A DNA stretch of 64,000 bases from Paraburkholderia agricolaris (GCF_009455635.1 NZ_QPER01000001.1:310001-374000), one strand, 5' to 3'. Counted from the first letter of the stretch, positions 1-9,651 are shown. Translations and numbers: made by a program. Notes: a model not told the origin generated them from the letters alone.

Positions 1-763
1 GCACAAGGCGGCCTGCCGCGATTTCGTGCATTGCCAGCGAACGGCGCGTGAGCGCGATCCCCTGGCCGTCGATGGCCGCCTGCAGCAGATTCGACGAATC
101 CTGATACAGCACGCCGCGCTTCGGCTCTGGCCAGTCGGTGAGGCCGGCGGCGTCGAACCATGGGCGCCAGAGTTCGTCGTCCGAGCGCAGCAGCGGGACT
201 TTGGCCAGATCGGCCGGCGTTTGCGGCAGCTTGCCGCCGTTGAAATTCGGCGCGCAGGCCGGAAAGAAGATTTCCTCCAGCAGCAACTCCGCGTGCAGCC
301 CGGAATATTTGCCGTAGCCGAAACGGATCGCCACGTCGACGTCGTCGCGCGCGAAGTCGGTCAACGCGTTGGTGGACAGCAGTTCGAGGTCCCATTGGGG
401 ATGCTCCTCGATAAAGCTGCCGATGCGTGGCGTTACCCAGCGCGCCGCAAACGAAGACAGCATGGAAACCACCAGGCGCCGCTCGCGGTCGCCGGCGCGG
501 ATTTCGCGGGTGGCCTCGACCAGCGCCGTCAGCGCGGCGCGCACGCGCGTGGCATAGCGGCGGCCGGTGTCCGTGAGCCGGACGCGCTTGCCGTCGCGGG
601 CGAACAGCGTGACGCCCAACTCCGCCTCAAGCGCGCGAATCTGGTGGCTGACGGCGCCGTGCGTGACGAACAGTTCGTCTGCGGCGCGCGAGAAGCTCTC
701 GTGGCGGGCTGCGGCTTCGAACGCCTTGACGGCGTTTAGCGGGGGTAGATGCCGGAGATCCAT
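1..763 (-). CDS. LysR-family transcriptional regulator, GcvA-like (3' end cut by window)
   Basis: The 254 visible codons begin MDLRHLPPLNAVKAFEAAAR and give a winged helix-turn-helix over about residues 5-65 (SFSRAADELFVTHGAVSHQI). This is the N-terminus typical of GcvA-type LysR regulators. The part after residue 90 reads as the periplasmic-binding-protein-like effector domain (DVDVAIRFGYG). The C-terminus, about 45 residues, lies outside the window. No convincing Shine-Dalgarno precedes the ATG. It is divergent from the DUF2917 gene at 862 and the two share a 98-bp gap holding a TCAC-N6-GTGA palindrome, so it probably controls that gene and itself. The effector cannot be read from the sequence. 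Confidence 0.9.
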   Translation of the reverse strand, partial: MDLRHLPPLNAVKAFEAAARHESFSRAADELFVTHGAVSHQIRALEAELGVTLFARDGKRVRLTDTGRRYATRVRAALTALVEATREIRAGDRERRLVVSMLSSFAARWVTPRIGSFIEEHPQWDLELLSTNALTDFARDDVDVAIRFGYGKYSGLHAELLLEEIFFPACAPNFNGGKLPQTPADLAKVPLLRSDDELWRPWFDAAGLTDWPEPKRGVLYQDSSNLLQAAIDGQGIALTRRSLAMHEIAAGRLV

Positions 764-770
764 CGCAATA

Positions 771-791
771 TTTCTCACATAGAGGTGAAAA
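771..791. promoter_or_regulatory. Candidate LysR binding site
   Basis: TCAC (775-778) and GTGA (785-788) form an inverted repeat with a 6-bp spacer, flanked by TTT and AAA. It lies between the divergent LysR and DUF2917 start codons and fits the T-N11-A architecture of LysR boxes. Binding is inferred from position and symmetry only. Confidence 0.4.
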
Positions 792-861
792 TAGATCGTT
801 TTGCGTAAACCCTTGCTACGCATACGATTGTAGCCATGAAACGAACTTTGGCGAGGGCATC

Positions 862-1188
862 ATGCGAGAAATTTCCTCTAGTATCGCTTTTGAAATCCGC
901 AACGGCGAAACCATTCCTATGAAGGTAGCGCGCAGCACCAAGCTGGTTGTGCACGGCGGTGCGGTGTGGGTGACGCGTAGCGACGACACGGAAGACTACT
1001 GGCTGCAGCCCGGCCATACCTTGCGGCTGCGGCGCGGCGAACGGTTGTGGTTGAGCGCCGAAGGCAGTACGCATGCGAAGGTCGCGTTTTCCGTACCCAC
1101 GCGTTGCGATGAACGTGCGCTGAACTGGTTCGCGCTGGTCGGCGAACGGCTGGCGGCCCGCATGCGTGGGGGCTGGCGCACGGTGTGA
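862..1188 (+). CDS. DUF2917 domain protein
   Basis: A 108-residue soluble protein with no signal peptide or membrane segment. Its core (FEIRNGETIPMKV, then GGAVWVTRSDD, then DYWLQPGHTLRL and GERLWLSAE) has the small cupin-like beta pattern of DUF2917, a family common in Burkholderiaceae and of unknown function. It sits alone, divergent from a LysR regulator, which suggests that regulator controls it. lipB starts 143 bp downstream and is probably transcribed separately. Confidence 0.8.
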   Translation: MREISSSIAFEIRNGETIPMKVARSTKLVVHGGAVWVTRSDDTEDYWLQPGHTLRLRRGERLWLSAEGSTHAKVAFSVPTRCDERALNWFALVGERLAARMRGGWRTV

Positions 1189-1331
1189 GGGCGCTGCGGC
1201 ACTGCGCCTGCCATGGCGAGCCGGCGCCGCAGTTGATTGCCGTTCGGGCGTGCAGAGAAGCAGAGACACGGCGCTGGCTCATGCAGACACCTTCGGCGGG
1301 GATGTCCAGATTTCGGTAAACTGTCGGGATC

Positions 1332-2057
1332 ATGTGCGCCACCCCGGTTTTTCCGTCTCCCTCGTCTGCCACGGCGCCGCTTACGCTGCGCTGGCTTGGC
1401 AGCGAACCTTACGAAGCCAGTTTCGAAGCGATGCGCGCGTTCACCGACGCGCGCACTGCCGATACACCCGACGAAATCTGGCTGGTCGAACATCCTCCTG
1501 TCTTTACGCTCGGCCAGGCCGGCGATCCGGCGCATCTATTGGCCGCCGATAGCGGCATTCCGCTCGTCAAGGTCGACCGGGGCGGGCAGATCACGTATCA
1601 CGGGCCCGGCCAGGTGGTGGCTTACCTGCTGCTGGACCTGCGCCGCCGCAAGCTGATGGTGCGCGAGATGGTCACGCGGATCGAGCAGGCCGTGATCGAC
1701 ACCCTCGCGGCGTATAATCTCGCCGGAGAACGCAAGGCGGGCGCCCCTGGTATCTACGTGGCGCCCGGGCCGGACGCCGGGCTGCACGCCGGCGCCAAGA
1801 TCGCCGCGCTGGGTCTGAAAATCCGCAACGGCTGCAGCTATCACGGCGCGAGCCTCAATGTGAATATGGACTTGCGGCCGTTTCTGGCCATTAATCCATG
1901 CGGCTACGCGGGGCTCGAAACAGTCGATATGGCAACGCTGGGCGTTGTCGCCGGCTGGGACGACGTGGCCCGTACCTTTGCAGCACGCCTCACCGCAAAC
2001 CTCGACGGCAGTCCCGCGGCCGTCGCCCAACCGCAGGCCGGTGTACTTACCGCCTGA
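1332..2057 (+). CDS. lipB: Octanoyltransferase LipB
   Basis: This enzyme transfers octanoate from acyl carrier protein to the lipoyl domains of 2-oxoacid dehydrogenases and the glycine cleavage H protein, the first step of lipoate synthesis. The 241-residue protein has the family motif [12 protein letters not shown] at residues 83-94, the conserved lysine in [12 protein letters not shown] (K156) and the catalytic cysteine in [11 protein letters not shown] (C190). Its length is normal apart from a short Pro/Ala tail. It is 13 bp upstream of lipA in the usual lipB-lipA pair. Confidence 0.97.
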   Translation: MCATPVFPSPSSATAPLTLRWLGSEPYEASFEAMRAFTDARTADTPDEIWLVEHPPVFTLGQAGDPAHLLAADSGIPLVKVDRGGQITYHGPGQVVAYLLLDLRRRKLMVREMVTRIEQAVIDTLAAYNLAGERKAGAPGIYVAPGPDAGLHAGAKIAALGLKIRNGCSYHGASLNVNMDLRPFLAINPCGYAGLETVDMATLGVVAGWDDVARTFAARLTANLDGSPAAVAQPQAGVLTA

Positions 2058-2070
2058 CTGGACCGAACGA

Positions 2071-3078
2071 ATGACTGACGTTACCGCGAACCTCGCAGCT
2101 TCTCCCGCTCCTGACGCCGTGCCGGCCGCCGCCGCTGCCTACGACGCCACCGCAAAGCAGAAGGCGCAAGCCAAAACCGCCCGTATCCCGATCAAGATCG
2201 TCCCGATCGAAAAGCTGAAAAAGCCGGATTGGATCCGCGTCAAAGCGGCCACCGGCAATTCGCGCTTCTACGAAATCAAGCAGATTCTGCGCGAGCACAA
2301 CCTGCACACGGTGTGCGAAGAGGCGAGTTGCCCGAATATCGGCGAATGCTTCGGCAAGGGCACTGCGACATTCATGATCATGGGCGACAAGTGCACGCGC
2401 CGTTGCCCGTTCTGCGACGTCGGCCATGGCCGCCCCGATCCGCTCGATGTGGATGAGCCGGGCAACCTGGCGCGCACCATTGCCGCGCTGAAGCTGAAGT
2501 ACGTGGTGATTACGAGCGTTGACCGTGACGATTTGCGCGACGGTGGCGCGGCTCACTTTGTAGAATGTATCCGCCAGACGCGCGAGCTGTCGCCGGAAAC
2601 ACGCATCGAAATTCTGACGCCGGACTTCCGCGGCCGCCTGGATCGCGCGATCGGCATTCTGAACGCCGCACCGCCCGATGTGATGAACCACAACCTCGAA
2701 ACGGTACCGCGTTTGTACAAGGAAGCGCGTCCGGGTTCGGACTATGCGCATTCGCTGAAGCTGCTGAAGGACTTCAAGGCGCTGCATCCGGACGTCGCGA
2801 CCAAATCGGGTTTGATGGTCGGCCTCGGCGAAACCGAAGAGGAAATCTTGCAGGTGATGCGCGATTTGCGCGAGCACGACGTGGACATGCTGACGATCGG
2901 CCAGTATCTGCAGCCGTCGGAACACCATCTGCCGGTGCGCTCGTACGTGCATCCGGACACGTTCAAGATGTACGAAGAAGAAGCGTACAAGATGGGCTTC
3001 ACGCACGCAGCCGTGGGCGCGATGGTTCGCTCGAGCTACCACGCCGATCTGCAGGCGCACGGAGCCGGGGTGGTTTGA
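2071..3078 (+). CDS. lipA: Lipoyl synthase LipA (radical SAM)
   Basis: LipA inserts two sulfurs into protein-bound octanoyl groups. From the ATG at 2071 it encodes 335 residues. The auxiliary-cluster cysteines C82, C87 and C93 ([12 protein letters not shown]) and the radical-SAM motif CTRRCPFC (C108, C112, C115) are intact, as is the RSSY motif near the C-terminus that ligates the auxiliary cluster. The frame is open upstream to 1945, but that would overlap lipB by more than 100 bp. The first 40 residues are an Ala-rich extension. A strong hairpin terminator follows within 35 bp, closing the lipB-lipA unit. Confidence 0.97.
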   Translation: MTDVTANLAASPAPDAVPAAAAAYDATAKQKAQAKTARIPIKIVPIEKLKKPDWIRVKAATGNSRFYEIKQILREHNLHTVCEEASCPNIGECFGKGTATFMIMGDKCTRRCPFCDVGHGRPDPLDVDEPGNLARTIAALKLKYVVITSVDRDDLRDGGAAHFVECIRQTRELSPETRIEILTPDFRGRLDRAIGILNAAPPDVMNHNLETVPRLYKEARPGSDYAHSLKLLKDFKALHPDVATKSGLMVGLGETEEEILQVMRDLREHDVDMLTIGQYLQPSEHHLPVRSYVHPDTFKMYEEEAYKMGFTHAAVGAMVRSSYHADLQAHGAGVV

Positions 3079-3100
3079 GCGATTTAGACCGGGTTGCTGT

Positions 3101-3292
3101 CTAAAAAATAAAGCCCGCACTGGTTGCGGGCTTTGTTCTTTCTGGCAGGCCGGTTTTTGCCGCCTGAGTCATGCGCTGGCGCCCTACTTGCGCGAGTGAC
3201 CGGTAGTACCGTGCGAGCAGCATACAAATCGAAGCGCTGGCGCAGATGGAAATGACGACCCACAGTAACTGACCGTCCCGGATAGCAATCAT
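3101..3292 (-). CDS. Doubtful small membrane protein
   Basis: An open frame of 63 residues starts MIAIRDGQLLWVVISICA and has one possible transmembrane helix at about residues 9-27, then a basic, hydrophilic tail. No good ribosome-binding site was seen. The 3' end runs through the lipA terminator, so the last residues would be encoded by the hairpin itself. It could be a real small inner-membrane protein or a chance frame; nothing around it supports a function. Confidence 0.22.
   Translation of the reverse strand: MIAIRDGQLLWVVISICASASICMLLARYYRSLAQVGRQRMTQAAKTGLPERTKPATSAGFIF
3109..3141 (+). terminator. Rho-independent terminator after lipA
   Basis: The GCCCGCA stem pairs with TGCGGGC around a CTGGT loop and is followed by a T-rich run (TTTGTTCTTT). 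It lies 31 bp after the lipA stop. The rest of the gap to tauA (3142-3462) holds no confident gene; see the doubtful small ORF at 3101-3292 and a TATAGT -10-like hexamer at 3417-3422 with no good -35. Confidence 0.85.
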
Positions 3293-3462
3293 TCGCTAGA
3301 ACCCATCTACTGCCCACCGCAGCAGTTGTGCCGATCCAACTCAGCGTGAAAAGCAATGCCTGAACAGCGTCATTAGTAATCGCGGATTAATTAGAACCGC
3401 CCGCGCACAAACTCCCTATAGTCGAAATCCTCCCAGACAATACACACTAAAGGGGCTTCTCG

Positions 3463-4485
3463 ATGAACCGCTTTCTTCGTCCGCTCGCCGCGTTCGCTGC
3501 GCTGCTCGCGCTGTCCGCGCCGTTTTCTTCCGCTGCATACGCGGACAGCAAAGAAGTCGTGATCGCGTATCAGGACATGGTCGTGCCGTGGCGCTATGCG
3601 CAAGCCACGGGCGAAGTCGAGAAAGCCACCGGCTACAAAGTCACCTATCGCAAACTCGGCAGCGGCGCCGACGTGATCCGCGCGCTGGCCTCCGGCTCCG
3701 TGCAACTCGGCGAAGCGGGGTCGAGCCCGATCGCGGCAGGGCTGTCGCAAGGCGTCGATATTTCGCTGTTCTGGATTCTGGACAACATCAACGACGCCGA
3801 AGCGCTGGTTGCGCGCGACGGTTCGAACGTCACCAGTGTTGCCGGCTTGAAAGGCAAGAAGATTGGCGTACCGTTCGTGTCCACCTCGCACTTTCACACA
3901 CTGGTCGCGCTGCAGAATGCCGGCGTGAATCCGTCGGATGTAAAGATCGTCAATCTGCGGCCGCCTGAAATCGCGGCGGCGTGGGAGCGTGGCGACATCG
4001 ACGCCACTTACATCTGGGACCCGGTGCTGGCGAAGGTGAAGAAGAACGGCAAGGTGCTGATCACCTCGGGCCAGGTCGCGCAGCAAACCGGTAAGGCGAC
4101 CTTCGACGGTTTCGTCGTCGACCGTAAGTTCGCGAGCCAGAACGCCGAGTTCGTCGCGCGTTTCGTGAAGGTGCTAGCCGCAACCGATGCAAGCTACCGC
4201 GATCACACGTCGGCATGGACCGCGGCGTCTCCGCAGGTCGAGGCGGTCGCGAAGGAGTCCGGCGCCACTGCGCAGGACGTGCCCGCGAGTCTCGCGTTGT
4301 ATGCATTCCCGACGCCGGCCCAGCAGGCGTCGAACGCATGGCTTGGCGGTGGTGCGCAATCCGGCGCGGCTAAATCGCTCGCCGCGACCGCTGCGTTTCT
4401 GAAGACGCAAGGCACGATTCAGAACGTGCTGGCCGATTATTCGACCGGCGTCGATCCGCAATTCGTGCAGCGTGCGGCGCATTGA
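3463..4485 (+). CDS. tauA: Taurine/sulfonate ABC transporter substrate-binding protein
   Basis: A 340-residue periplasmic binding protein with a Sec signal peptide (about residues 1-27, ending AAYADS) and the TauA/SsuA fold: KEVVIAYQDMVVPW at the start of the mature protein, LGEAGSSPIAAGLSQG in the middle, and GDIDATYIWDPVL, which resembles TauA strongly. It is the first gene of a tauABC transporter. The taurine dioxygenase gene tauD, often the next gene, is absent here. The TauA assignment rests on family resemblance; another sulfonate is possible. Confidence 0.9.
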   Translation: MNRFLRPLAAFAALLALSAPFSSAAYADSKEVVIAYQDMVVPWRYAQATGEVEKATGYKVTYRKLGSGADVIRALASGSVQLGEAGSSPIAAGLSQGVDISLFWILDNINDAEALVARDGSNVTSVAGLKGKKIGVPFVSTSHFHTLVALQNAGVNPSDVKIVNLRPPEIAAAWERGDIDATYIWDPVLAKVKKNGKVLITSGQVAQQTGKATFDGFVVDRKFASQNAEFVARFVKVLAATDASYRDHTSAWTAASPQVEAVAKESGATAQDVPASLALYAFPTPAQQASNAWLGGGAQSGAAKSLAATAAFLKTQGTIQNVLADYSTGVDPQFVQRAAH

Positions 4486-4526
4486 TTGTTGAGCAAGTCT
4501 ATCCATCAGCATCATGAGGCACGGCG

Positions 4527-5333
4527 ATGAGCGGTCTTGAGATCCGGCGGCTGCATGTCGCCTACGAAGGCGTCCGCGGCACGGCGCCGACCATCGCGCT
4601 CGCCGACGTCGATTTGCGCATCGAGCCAGGTGAATTCGTCGTCGCGCTGGGTGCGTCCGGTTGCGGCAAGACAACCTTGCTCAATTGCATCGCCGGTTTC
4701 ATTCAACCGACCGGCGGCGAGGTGCGGCTGAACGATGAACCCGTGCTTGGGCCGGGCGCGGATCGCGGTGTCGTGTTCCAGAAGTACGCGCTGATGCCCT
4801 GGCTCGACGTGCTCGACAACGTTGCGCTCGGTTTGCGTTTTCAGCGCGTGCCGAAGGCGCAGCGCGAACGCATCGCGCTGGAGAAGCTGGCCTTGGTTGG
4901 TCTCGAGAAGCATGCGCGCTCGCGCGTCTACGCGCTGTCGGGCGGCATGCAGCAGCGCGTGGGCATTGCGCGCGCACTAGCAAGCGATCCGCAGGTGCTG
5001 CTGATGGATGAACCCATGGGCGCGCTCGACGCGATGACGCGCGAGTCGATGCAGGAACTCGTGCTGGACGTCTGGGGCCGCACGCGCAAGACGGTGTTCT
5101 TCATTACGCATAGCGTGGAGGAGGCGCTGTTTCTGGCGACGCGCCTCGTCGTGATGACGCCGGGACCGGGCCGTATCGCCGAGAGCTACGACCTGCCATT
5201 CGCGCGGCGCTTTCTCGAGACACGCGATGCGCGTGCGGTCAAGTCGTCGCCGGCGTTCATCGAATGGCGCGAACGGCTGGTGCGCCGTCTGCACGAGCGA
5301 AATGAACGGAATCAGGAAGAGGTGCTGTCGTGA
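4527..5333 (+). CDS. tauB: Taurine ABC transporter ATP-binding protein
   Basis: A 268-residue ABC ATPase with Walker [10 protein letters not shown] (42-50), Q-loop in [11 protein letters not shown], signature LSGGMQQR (about 138-145), Walker B ending LLMDEP (to residue 163) and H-loop histidine at about 195. The Q-loop neighbourhood [12 protein letters not shown] and the absence of a C-terminal regulatory domain are typical of nitrate/sulfonate/taurine importers. It follows tauA by 41 bp and overlaps tauC by 4 bp, which implies coupled translation. Confidence 0.93.
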   Translation: MSGLEIRRLHVAYEGVRGTAPTIALADVDLRIEPGEFVVALGASGCGKTTLLNCIAGFIQPTGGEVRLNDEPVLGPGADRGVVFQKYALMPWLDVLDNVALGLRFQRVPKAQRERIALEKLALVGLEKHARSRVYALSGGMQQRVGIARALASDPQVLLMDEPMGALDAMTRESMQELVLDVWGRTRKTVFFITHSVEEALFLATRLVVMTPGPGRIAESYDLPFARRFLETRDARAVKSSPAFIEWRERLVRRLHERNERNQEEVLS

Positions 5334-6199
5334 CGGCTTCGCGTGAATCTTTGGGCAAGGTGCCGCTAACCCAGGCAAGCGAGCCGCCGCGACGCAACGC
5401 GCGGCCGGTACGCGGCTGGCGTTTGCCGGGCGAAGGGCCGACCGCGGCGCTGAGCGCGGTTTCGGTCACGACGCTCGCGGCACTGTGGTGGTTCGCGACG
5501 CACCTCCACTGGCTGCCACCGCTATTTCTGCCGACGCCCGAGGCGGTTTGGGCCGCGTTTCTGGACGCGTGGCACGGACGCATTCAAGGCGGTTTGCCGC
5601 TCTCCGAACATCTCGCATGGAGCGCGTTGCGCGTGTTCGGCGCGTTCGCACTGGCTGCCGTCACGGCGGTGCCGGTCGGGATTCTGATGGGCGTGAGCCG
5701 GGTTGCCCGCGGCTTGCTCGATCCGCCGCTGGAGTTCTACCGGCCGTTGCCGCCGCTCGCGTATCTGCCGCTGGTGGTGATCTGGTTCGGCATCGACGAG
5801 ACGGCGAAGATCGTCGTGATCTATCTCGCCTGTTTCGCGCCGATTGCGATGGCGGCGCGGGCCGGTGTGCGCAGCGCGACTATCGAGCAGATTCATGCGG
5901 CCTATTCGCTGGGTGGACGCTTCACGCAGATCGTGCGCCATGTGGTTTTGCCGGCAGCGTTGCCCGAGATTCTGACCGGCTTGCGGATTGCGATCGGCTT
6001 CGGCTGGACCACGCTGGTTGCCGCGGAGATGGTCGCGGCAACTGCGGGGCTGGGTCAGATGGTGCTCAACGCGTCGAGCTTTTTGCGTACCGATGTGGTG
6101 GTGATGGGTATCGTGCTGATCGGACTGATCGCATGGCTATTCGATCTCGGCATGCGTGCGCTGGAACGGCGGCTGGTGCCGTGGAAGGGGCGTGTGTAG
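5330..6199 (+). CDS. tauC: Taurine ABC transporter permease
   Basis: A 289-residue integral membrane protein of the BPD-transporter family with about six helices and a 40-residue cytoplasmic N-terminus. The conserved EAA loop is visible as [30 protein letters not shown]. The [10 protein letters not shown] and [20 protein letters not shown] blocks are typical of TauC/SsuC. The GTG start overlaps the tauB stop (GTGA). After it, a short GTGGCC/GGCCAC hairpin at 6213-6231 precedes the convergent HAD gene. Confidence 0.93.
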   Translation: MTASRESLGKVPLTQASEPPRRNARPVRGWRLPGEGPTAALSAVSVTTLAALWWFATHLHWLPPLFLPTPEAVWAAFLDAWHGRIQGGLPLSEHLAWSALRVFGAFALAAVTAVPVGILMGVSRVARGLLDPPLEFYRPLPPLAYLPLVVIWFGIDETAKIVVIYLACFAPIAMAARAGVRSATIEQIHAAYSLGGRFTQIVRHVVLPAALPEILTGLRIAIGFGWTTLVAAEMVAATAGLGQMVLNASSFLRTDVVVMGIVLIGLIAWLFDLGMRALERRLVPWKGRV

Positions 6200-6249
6200 T
6201 CGGCTCTACCTCGTGGCCACCCCAAGGCCACCCCGCGCCGTGCGCAATC

Positions 6250-6933
6250 TCAAGCAAATAATTTAATCACCGGCCAGCCGCGTTCCGCGGCAATGGCTCG
6301 CAAACGCGGGTCGGGATTGGTGGCGACCGGATGCGTGACGCGTTCGAGCAACGGCACGTCGTTGATCGAGTCGCTATAGAACCAGCTCTGCGGAAAATCT
6401 TCCAGACGATGGCCAAGCGAAGCCAGCCAACCCTCGGTGCGGACGATCTTGCCTTCGCGGAAGGTGGGTACACCGACTGCGGTTCCAGTAAAGCGTGCCA
6501 GCGGATCGCCGCCTTCGGTGCCGAGATCGATCCCCAGCAGATGTTCGAAACCGAGCGCTTTGCCGATCGGTTTCGTAATGAACACATTGGTGGCCGTGAC
6601 GATGCAGCACAGATCGCCCGCATCGATGTGACGTTGCACGAGTTCCCGCGCAGCCGGCAGGATGGCCGGCGCAATCACCTCCTGCATGAACTTCGCATGC
6701 CACGCGTCGAGTTGCTCGCGTGAGTGGCGCGCCAGCGGCGCCAGGGTGTAGTTCAGATAGGCGGTCATATCGAGCGTGCCGGCCACATACTGCCGGTAGT
6801 AATCGTCGATTTCCTCCGCATGCCGCGCAGCGCCTTCTATGCCCAGATTGGCGATGAAGTGGGCCCACGCCTGATCGCTGTCGAGCGGCAGCAACGTGTG
6901 GTCCAGGTCGAATAGCGCAAGGTTGCGGCTCAT
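6250..6933 (-). CDS. HAD superfamily IB phosphatase (SerB-like)
   Basis: A 227-residue cytosolic hydrolase. The nucleophile motif DLDHT (residues 9-13) begins the protein, the cap and second motif lie around CCIVTATNVFIT, and the last acid pair is in YSDSINDVPLL. These match the HAD-IB class that includes phosphoserine phosphatase and the CicA-like group. The ATG at 6933 has an AAGGA ribosome-binding site; a longer frame reaching 7011 lacks one. The substrate is not evident; phosphoserine and histidinol phosphate are both possible. It is convergent with tauC and divergent from the Na/Pi transporter. Confidence 0.85.
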   Translation of the reverse strand: MSRNLALFDLDHTLLPLDSDQAWAHFIANLGIEGAARHAEEIDDYYRQYVAGTLDMTAYLNYTLAPLARHSREQLDAWHAKFMQEVIAPAILPAARELVQRHIDAGDLCCIVTATNVFITKPIGKALGFEHLLGIDLGTEGGDPLARFTGTAVGVPTFREGKIVRTEGWLASLGHRLEDFPQSWFYSDSINDVPLLERVTHPVATNPDPRLRAIAAERGWPVIKLFA

Positions 6934-7158
6934 CCAGAGTCCTTGTGATGAAGTGGGCAAACAAAGTGATCGAGTGAACCGTGTTCCGGACGATGAGCAG
7001 GCACACAGCAACTCGCAGCTTTGCGCGAGCGTATATTTAAAAGCACAAAATTACAATAAGGCAAAAATGTGCAACACTACTGTCATAAACACCCCGGGTG
7101 CCGATTCGCGCGGCATGCGGTTCGGGTCATGGCAGCAGGAATGGATGCGTAGCGTTTT

Positions 7159-8826
7159 ATGTTGATTCTCCTTAACCTTCTGGCTGGTGTGGCGCTCCTC
7201 GTGTGGGGGTCGCACATCGTACGTACCGGCATCCTGCGCGTGCTCGGCGCCGATCTGCGCAGCGTCCTCGGGCGCAGCACCAGCAGCCGCTGGCGGGCCT
7301 TCCTGTCGGGCGTCGGTGTGACGAGCCTCGTGCAGAGCAGCAACGCAACGGCGGTGATCGTCACGTCGTTCGCCGCGCAAGGTCTTTTACCGCTCACCAG
7401 CGGCCTTGCGATCATGCTTGGCGCCGACGTCGGCACCGCACTGATGGCGCGCCTGCTGACGCTCGATCTGTCATGGCTGTCGCCGATCCTGATTCTGCTC
7501 GGCGTGCCGCTCTTTCTGTCGCGCAAGCAAACCCGTCTCGGCCAGGCCGGCCGTACGCTGATCGGGCTCGGCCTGATTCTGCTGGCGCTGCACCTGATCG
7601 TCGAAGCCGCCCAGCCGATGATGCAAGGCGCCGGCGTGCGCGTGATGTTCGGTGCGCTGACCGGCGACACCATGCTCGACGCGCTGGTCGGCGCGGCATT
7701 TGCGATGCTGTCCTACTCGAGTCTCGCCGCGGTCCTGTTGACCGCGACGCTTGCCTCGTCCGGCGTTATCTCGTTGAAGGTGGCGCTGTGTCTGGTGATC
7801 GGCGCGAATCTCGGCAGCGGCTTGCTGGCGTTGATGGGCACGCTCGCTCAGAACGCCGCGGCGCGGCGTCTGGCCTTGGGCAGCCTCGCGTTCAAGCTGG
7901 CCGGCGCGCTGCTGATCCTGCCGTTCGCGCCGCTGCTCGCCCGCGGGCTGCCGGTGCTGATTGCAAATCCACGCGAAGCGGTGGTTGGCTTTCATGTGAT
8001 CTACAACACGCTGCGCTGCTGCGCCTGCCTGTTGCTGATCGATCCGGTCGCGCGCATCTGCACGCGAGTGTTGCCGGACCGGCCGCAGGCCAACGGCGAG
8101 CTGCGGCCGCTGCATCTGGATGCCGCCGCGCTTCCCACGCCCACGCTCGCACTCGCGCATGCGGCACGGGAGGTGCTGCGCATCGGCGACATCGTGCGCA
8201 CCATGCTCGATAACGTTGCCGAGCTGATTCACGACAATAGCCTCGAGAAGGCGCGCGAAACGGTTCGCATGGACGACGACGTCGACCAGCTCTACGCCGC
8301 AGTCAAAAGCTATCTGACGCTGATTTCCCGCGAGCAGCTCGATGAGGCCGATAGCCGCCGCTGGACCGACATCATCTCGCTGACAATCAACCTGGAACAT
8401 GCGGGCGACATCATCGAGCGGATCGTGCGCGATATCGAGGAAAAGAAGATCGCGCACCGTCTGTCGTTTTCGGCGGAGGGGCTGGGCGAGCTGGACGATC
8501 TGCACACACGGCTCGTCAGCAATCTGCAACTTGGCCTGTCGGTGTTTCTGAATAACGATTTGCGTTGTGCCGAGCGGCTGCTGGCGGAAAAGGAGCGCTT
8601 TCGCGATCTGGAGCGCGCATATTCGTACAAACACCTGGACCGGCTCGCCGGGCAAACCTTACGCAGCATCGAAACCAGTGCGTTGCACCTGGATCTGATC
8701 AGCGATATGAAACGGCTCAATTCGCTGTTCTGTTCGACGGCGTATCCGGTGCTCGACGCTGCCGGCGCGTTGCGTGACACGCGCTTGCGCAAGCGTGCGC
8801 TCGATACGATGCATGTGAAGGAATAG
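7159..8826 (+). CDS. Na+/phosphate cotransporter-like protein with PhoU-like domain
   Basis: A 555-residue protein with two inverted Na/Pi-cotransporter repeats. QSSNATAV (59-66) is the signature of the first, and SYSSLAAV (185-192) is the degenerate counterpart in the second. About eight membrane helices occupy residues 1-310. From about residue 340 the sequence becomes a soluble helical PhoU-like domain (DDDVDQLYAAVKSYL, then LTINLEHAGDIIERIV). It likely imports phosphate with sodium, or exports it. It is a single gene and ends in a TAGGGC-GAA-GCCCTA hairpin that contains its stop codon. Confidence 0.9.
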   Translation: MLILLNLLAGVALLVWGSHIVRTGILRVLGADLRSVLGRSTSSRWRAFLSGVGVTSLVQSSNATAVIVTSFAAQGLLPLTSGLAIMLGADVGTALMARLLTLDLSWLSPILILLGVPLFLSRKQTRLGQAGRTLIGLGLILLALHLIVEAAQPMMQGAGVRVMFGALTGDTMLDALVGAAFAMLSYSSLAAVLLTATLASSGVISLKVALCLVIGANLGSGLLALMGTLAQNAAARRLALGSLAFKLAGALLILPFAPLLARGLPVLIANPREAVVGFHVIYNTLRCCACLLLIDPVARICTRVLPDRPQANGELRPLHLDAAALPTPTLALAHAAREVLRIGDIVRTMLDNVAELIHDNSLEKARETVRMDDDVDQLYAAVKSYLTLISREQLDEADSRRWTDIISLTINLEHAGDIIERIVRDIEEKKIAHRLSFSAEGLGELDDLHTRLVSNLQLGLSVFLNNDLRCAERLLAEKERFRDLERAYSYKHLDRLAGQTLRSIETSALHLDLISDMKRLNSLFCSTAYPVLDAAGALRDTRLRKRALDTMHVKE

Positions 8827-8888
8827 GGCGAAGCCCTACGAGGTCCCAAAGAGGCCCTAAGCCCTTAAGCCCCTAAGCCCCTAAGCCA
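8824..8888. repeat. Hairpin plus four 8-bp tandem repeats at a convergent gene end
   Basis: TAGGGC (8824-8829) and GCCCTA (8833-8838) form a hairpin over the stop codon of the Na/Pi gene. After 18 bp come four tandem copies of CTAAGCCC (8857-8888; the second begins TT, and the last is CTAAGCCA). The final copy contains the stop codon of the minus-strand DeoR gene. The hairpin may act as a terminator between the two convergent genes. Confidence 0.7.
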
Positions 8889-9651
8889 GAACGATCTCTT
8901 CCAGCTTCTTTTTGAGTGCCGCAAAGTCAGCAGCTTCGGCCGCCTTTTTGTTGGTGACCAGCACATCGATCCGATCGACCGGGCAGTACGAAATCCGGCT
9001 GCGCTGACCGATCTTGCTGTAGTCGGCGAGGATCACCACGCGGTCCGCGTTGGCAACCATGGCACGCGCCACTTCGGTTTCGGCGTGATCGTAGTTGGTC
9101 GCTCCATGCCGGTGATCGATGCCGACCGGCGAGAGCAAGGCCATATCCGCCCGATAGCGCTGGATGTCGAGCACGGTGGTGGCGCCGGTAGTCGCCATGG
9201 CGCGATCGCTGATCGAGCCGCCGAGCAGGATCACTTCGTTGGCCGCTTCCGTTTGATCCACGGCACCGCGCATTTTCAGTGCGACGTCGATGGAATTGGT
9301 CACGATCGTCAGGTTCGCCAGTTTCGCCAGTTCCTCGGCGAGCGCCGCGGTGGTGGTGCCCGCGTCGATGAAGAGTGTCTGGCCGCTCGCGATCAAACCG
9401 GTGGCCGCCTTCGCAATCGCGGTTTTTGACTTGACGCGCATATGGGCGCGCTCGGCGATCGGTGCCTCGTCGGCGGGTTTGATCGCGCCGCCATGCACGC
9501 GCCGCAATTCACCGAGTGCCTCGAGGTCGAGCAGATCGCGCCGTACGGTTTCGCGCGATACCCCGAGATCCGCCATGATCCGTTCGGTCGACACGCGTTG
9601 CAGCGTGGACAGCAACGCGCGAATTCTCTGATGACGGTCTTCCTGCCACAT
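8881..9651 (-). CDS. DeoR-family transcriptional repressor, GlpR-like
   Basis: A 256-residue repressor with an N-terminal winged HTH (about residues 6-57, including VSRETVRRDLLDLEALGELR) and a DeoR sugar-phosphate sensor domain (DAGTTT near 96, VTNSIDVAL, LLGGSISDRAM). It is divergent from ugpQ and an ABC importer. The gap contains CGAACAT and ATGTTCG, which are the half-sites bound by E. coli GlpR, so the effector is probably glycerol-3-phosphate or a related phosphate ester. The symbol glpR is plausible but not assigned because several DeoR paralogues usually occur in these genomes. Confidence 0.88.
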   Translation of the reverse strand: MWQEDRHQRIRALLSTLQRVSTERIMADLGVSRETVRRDLLDLEALGELRRVHGGAIKPADEAPIAERAHMRVKSKTAIAKAATGLIASGQTLFIDAGTTTAALAEELAKLANLTIVTNSIDVALKMRGAVDQTEAANEVILLGGSISDRAMATTGATTVLDIQRYRADMALLSPVGIDHRHGATNYDHAETEVARAMVANADRVVILADYSKIGQRSRISYCPVDRIDVLVTNKKAAEAADFAALKKKLEEIVLA

